From NCBI GenBank assembly GCA_963848085.1, contig CAWKCE010000004.1, forward strand, positions 248,001-312,000: a DNA stretch of 64,000 nucleotides, written 5' to 3'. Numbering within the stretch: position 1 is the stretch's first letter; the number at the start of each line of letters is the position of its first letter. Positions 62,727-64,000 of this stretch are shown here, one piece after another. The notes under the pieces were generated by a model. The model saw only the letters and a list, made by a program, of their open reading frames with translations. It did no database searches and was not told the origin of the DNA. This DNA comes from CAWKCE01 sp032127035. GTDB taxonomy: Bacteria > Actinomycetota > Actinomycetes > JAHEKZ01. The translations under genes were made by a program, and so were the position numbers.

Positions 62727-64000
62727 CTAGCCTCCGGAGACGGTGGTCACGACTCGGGCGCGAACCTGCGGCTCGGACCACAAGCGGGACGTCTCGATGA
62801 GGGACAGCCCGGCCCAGCAGACGAACGGAACCGCCAGCACGAGCGGCAGCCACCAGACCTTGAGAAAGGCGACACCGCTGAACAGCAGCCCGACCGTGGT
62901 GGTCAGGACGGCGAGTCGAAGCGAGTGCAGTGCCATCACCCCAGGCGGTGCTGGGGTGTCCCGGGGGCCCCGCAGGTCAGCACGGTAGGGGTGCCGCACC
63001 GACGCTCGCATGCTGCTGGCGACCACCAGGGCGCACGCTGTCGCCGCGGCAGCAGCCGTCGCCGTGACGTCTGCTGCGGAATGTGGGCGCCGGGGCTCGC
63101 AGGGCTCCTCCCGCCACGGCTGCCGCCACGGCAAGCAGACAGACCTCGGTGACCGCCCACGCCTTCGCCGCGAACGCGGGACCCGCCCAGCCGGGGAGTG
63201 TCGCCAGCCAGGTCGAGCCGCTGGAGTCCAGGCAGAACGCATTCACCCCAAAGAGCAGGCCAGCGCCGGCCGCGACCAGCCCCGGCAGCAGGACCAGCGA
63301 CTGCCAGCTCATGCCGGCCAGCGCGGCAACCGCGCCGGGCAGGATGAGGAGTACCAGGATTCCGCGCCGAAGCGGGACCGAGCGCCAGATGCTGGCCCGG
63401 TCGACGGCGATGAGCTCACCGAGCAGCCGGGCGGTGGCGCGACGTCGGCGAACCGGCCGTGAGCCGTCCCGAACCGCATGGTCGCCCGGGCGCCGCAGTG
63501 CCCATGCGGCACCCCGCACTCCGGCCCAGGTCAGGACTGCCGTGGCGACGACCATCACCACCAGGCCGGTCGCCCAGCTTCGGTAGAGCCCGTTGTATCC
63601 CTGCAGCGAGTTGACCAGCGCGTACTTGGTCGGCGAGGAGTCCAGGAGGGTGAAGGTGTACCCGAACCGCACCAGGAACGCGACGGTCACGCCGAGGGCG
63701 ACCGCTACCGCCCAGGTCAGCCAGCGCCCGGTTCGGGACTGTCGGACTCCGACGACGAGCCACGCCAGGGCGTGCCCCGCGACGGTGGCGAGCGCGATGA
63801 ACGCCGCCACGCTGAGTGACCCCCGCACCGTCCCCCATCCGACCGGGCCAGACGCGAACGAGGTGATCAGGACAAGGGCGACCACGTTGAGCATCCAGGC
63901 CAGGTTCACCGGGGCGAGCAGGAGAGTTCCCGCGAACACTGTCCGGGGGCGGATCGGGTAGGCGACGAGCTGCTCGGGCGGGTAGAGCTCGTAGCCGCCA
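62727..64000 (-). pseudogene. ABC-2 type permease, 3' part only, with one +1 frameshift
   Basis: The gene enters from beyond the window; first visible residues are GGYELYPPEQLVAYPIRPRTVFAG in frame with the rest. At least six TM segments follow (LAWMLNVVALVLITSF, LSVAAFIALATVAGHALAWLVV, WLTWAVAVALGVTVAFLV and others). One base must be skipped near 63081 to reach the final stretch, SAADVTATAAAAATACALVVASS, then SLRLAVLTTTVGLLFSGVAFL and the stop at 62727. The frame break may be decay or error. The ATPase partner is presumably upstream, outside the window. Confidence 0.7.

Overview
This window is a very GC-rich (roughly 70% by eye), densely coded stretch of a free-living actinobacterial chromosome. 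The gene content points that way: an actinobacterial bcc-aa3 respiratory chain with a di-haem QcrC, a two-lipoyl SucB/DlaT, a PimB'-type mannosyltransferase, DUF3043 and SCO2322-like proteins, and a c-di-AMP riboswitch before an NlpC/P60 gene. Many starts are GTG, and genes overlap by ATGA or GTGA. The gene order is recognisably that of the Mycobacterium tuberculosis region from about Rv2188c to Rv2218 (lipA, lipB, TIGR01777 SDR, dlaT, pepA/pepB, gcvT, cobS, cobT, glycerate kinase, erpA, adoK, ctaC, qcrCAB, ctaE, trpD, DEDDh/UvrC-like nuclease, NlpC/P60, pimB'). I cannot name the genus. No rRNA, tRNA, IS element, prophage or CRISPR array was seen.

Layout. 1-10141: lipoate and 2-oxoacid dehydrogenase genes (lipA partial, lipB, sucB, lpd), with an MMPL transporter, a peptidase E, a flavin amine oxidase-like protein and an SDR. 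10306-14456: a small conserved gene, a secreted repeat protein, pepA and gcvT. 14469-22400: one minus-strand operon behind a cobalamin riboswitch, encoding a secreted alpha/alpha-toroid protein, a membrane-anchored SCO2322-like protein, ECF T, a fused double ECF ATPase, an ECF S component, CobT and CobS. Together they look like a complete system to capture, import and finish cobalamin. 22471-31988: mixed metabolism (phosphodiesterase/phosphatase, aldo-keto reductase, MBL-Rieske protein, glycerate kinase, ErpA, adenosine kinase-like, Aat, SH3 lipoprotein).

32366-41377: terminal respiratory branch. ctaC-ctaD-ctaF lie on plus, qcrB-qcrA-qcrC-ctaE on minus in the order ctaE>qcrC>qcrA>qcrB, with an L,D-transpeptidase and a GNAT between. 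41570-50953: receiver-like protein, trpD, Lrp-type ligand-binding protein, DEDDh/GIY-YIG nuclease, two Cys-rich small proteins, NlpC/P60 with a c-di-AMP riboswitch, two zinc metalloproteases and pimB'.

50950-62501: a Tad/Flp pilus locus with a pilin, a broken pilin paralogue, a LuxR-type two-component pair (kinase frameshifted), an orphan RecA-fold ATPase, a receiver-EP linker-GAF protein (frameshifted), TadC, a von Willebrand A/TadB fusion, TadA, a CpaE-like ATPase and a CpaB-like SAF protein. 62727-64000 is the 3' part of an ABC-2 type permease, also frameshifted. All six apparent frameshifts in this last 13 kb are of the same +1 sign, while none were seen in the first 50 kb.

A repeated promoter layout is visible throughout: a TAnnnT -10 element 6 or 7 bases before the start codon with no ribosome binding site, implying many leaderless mRNAs.
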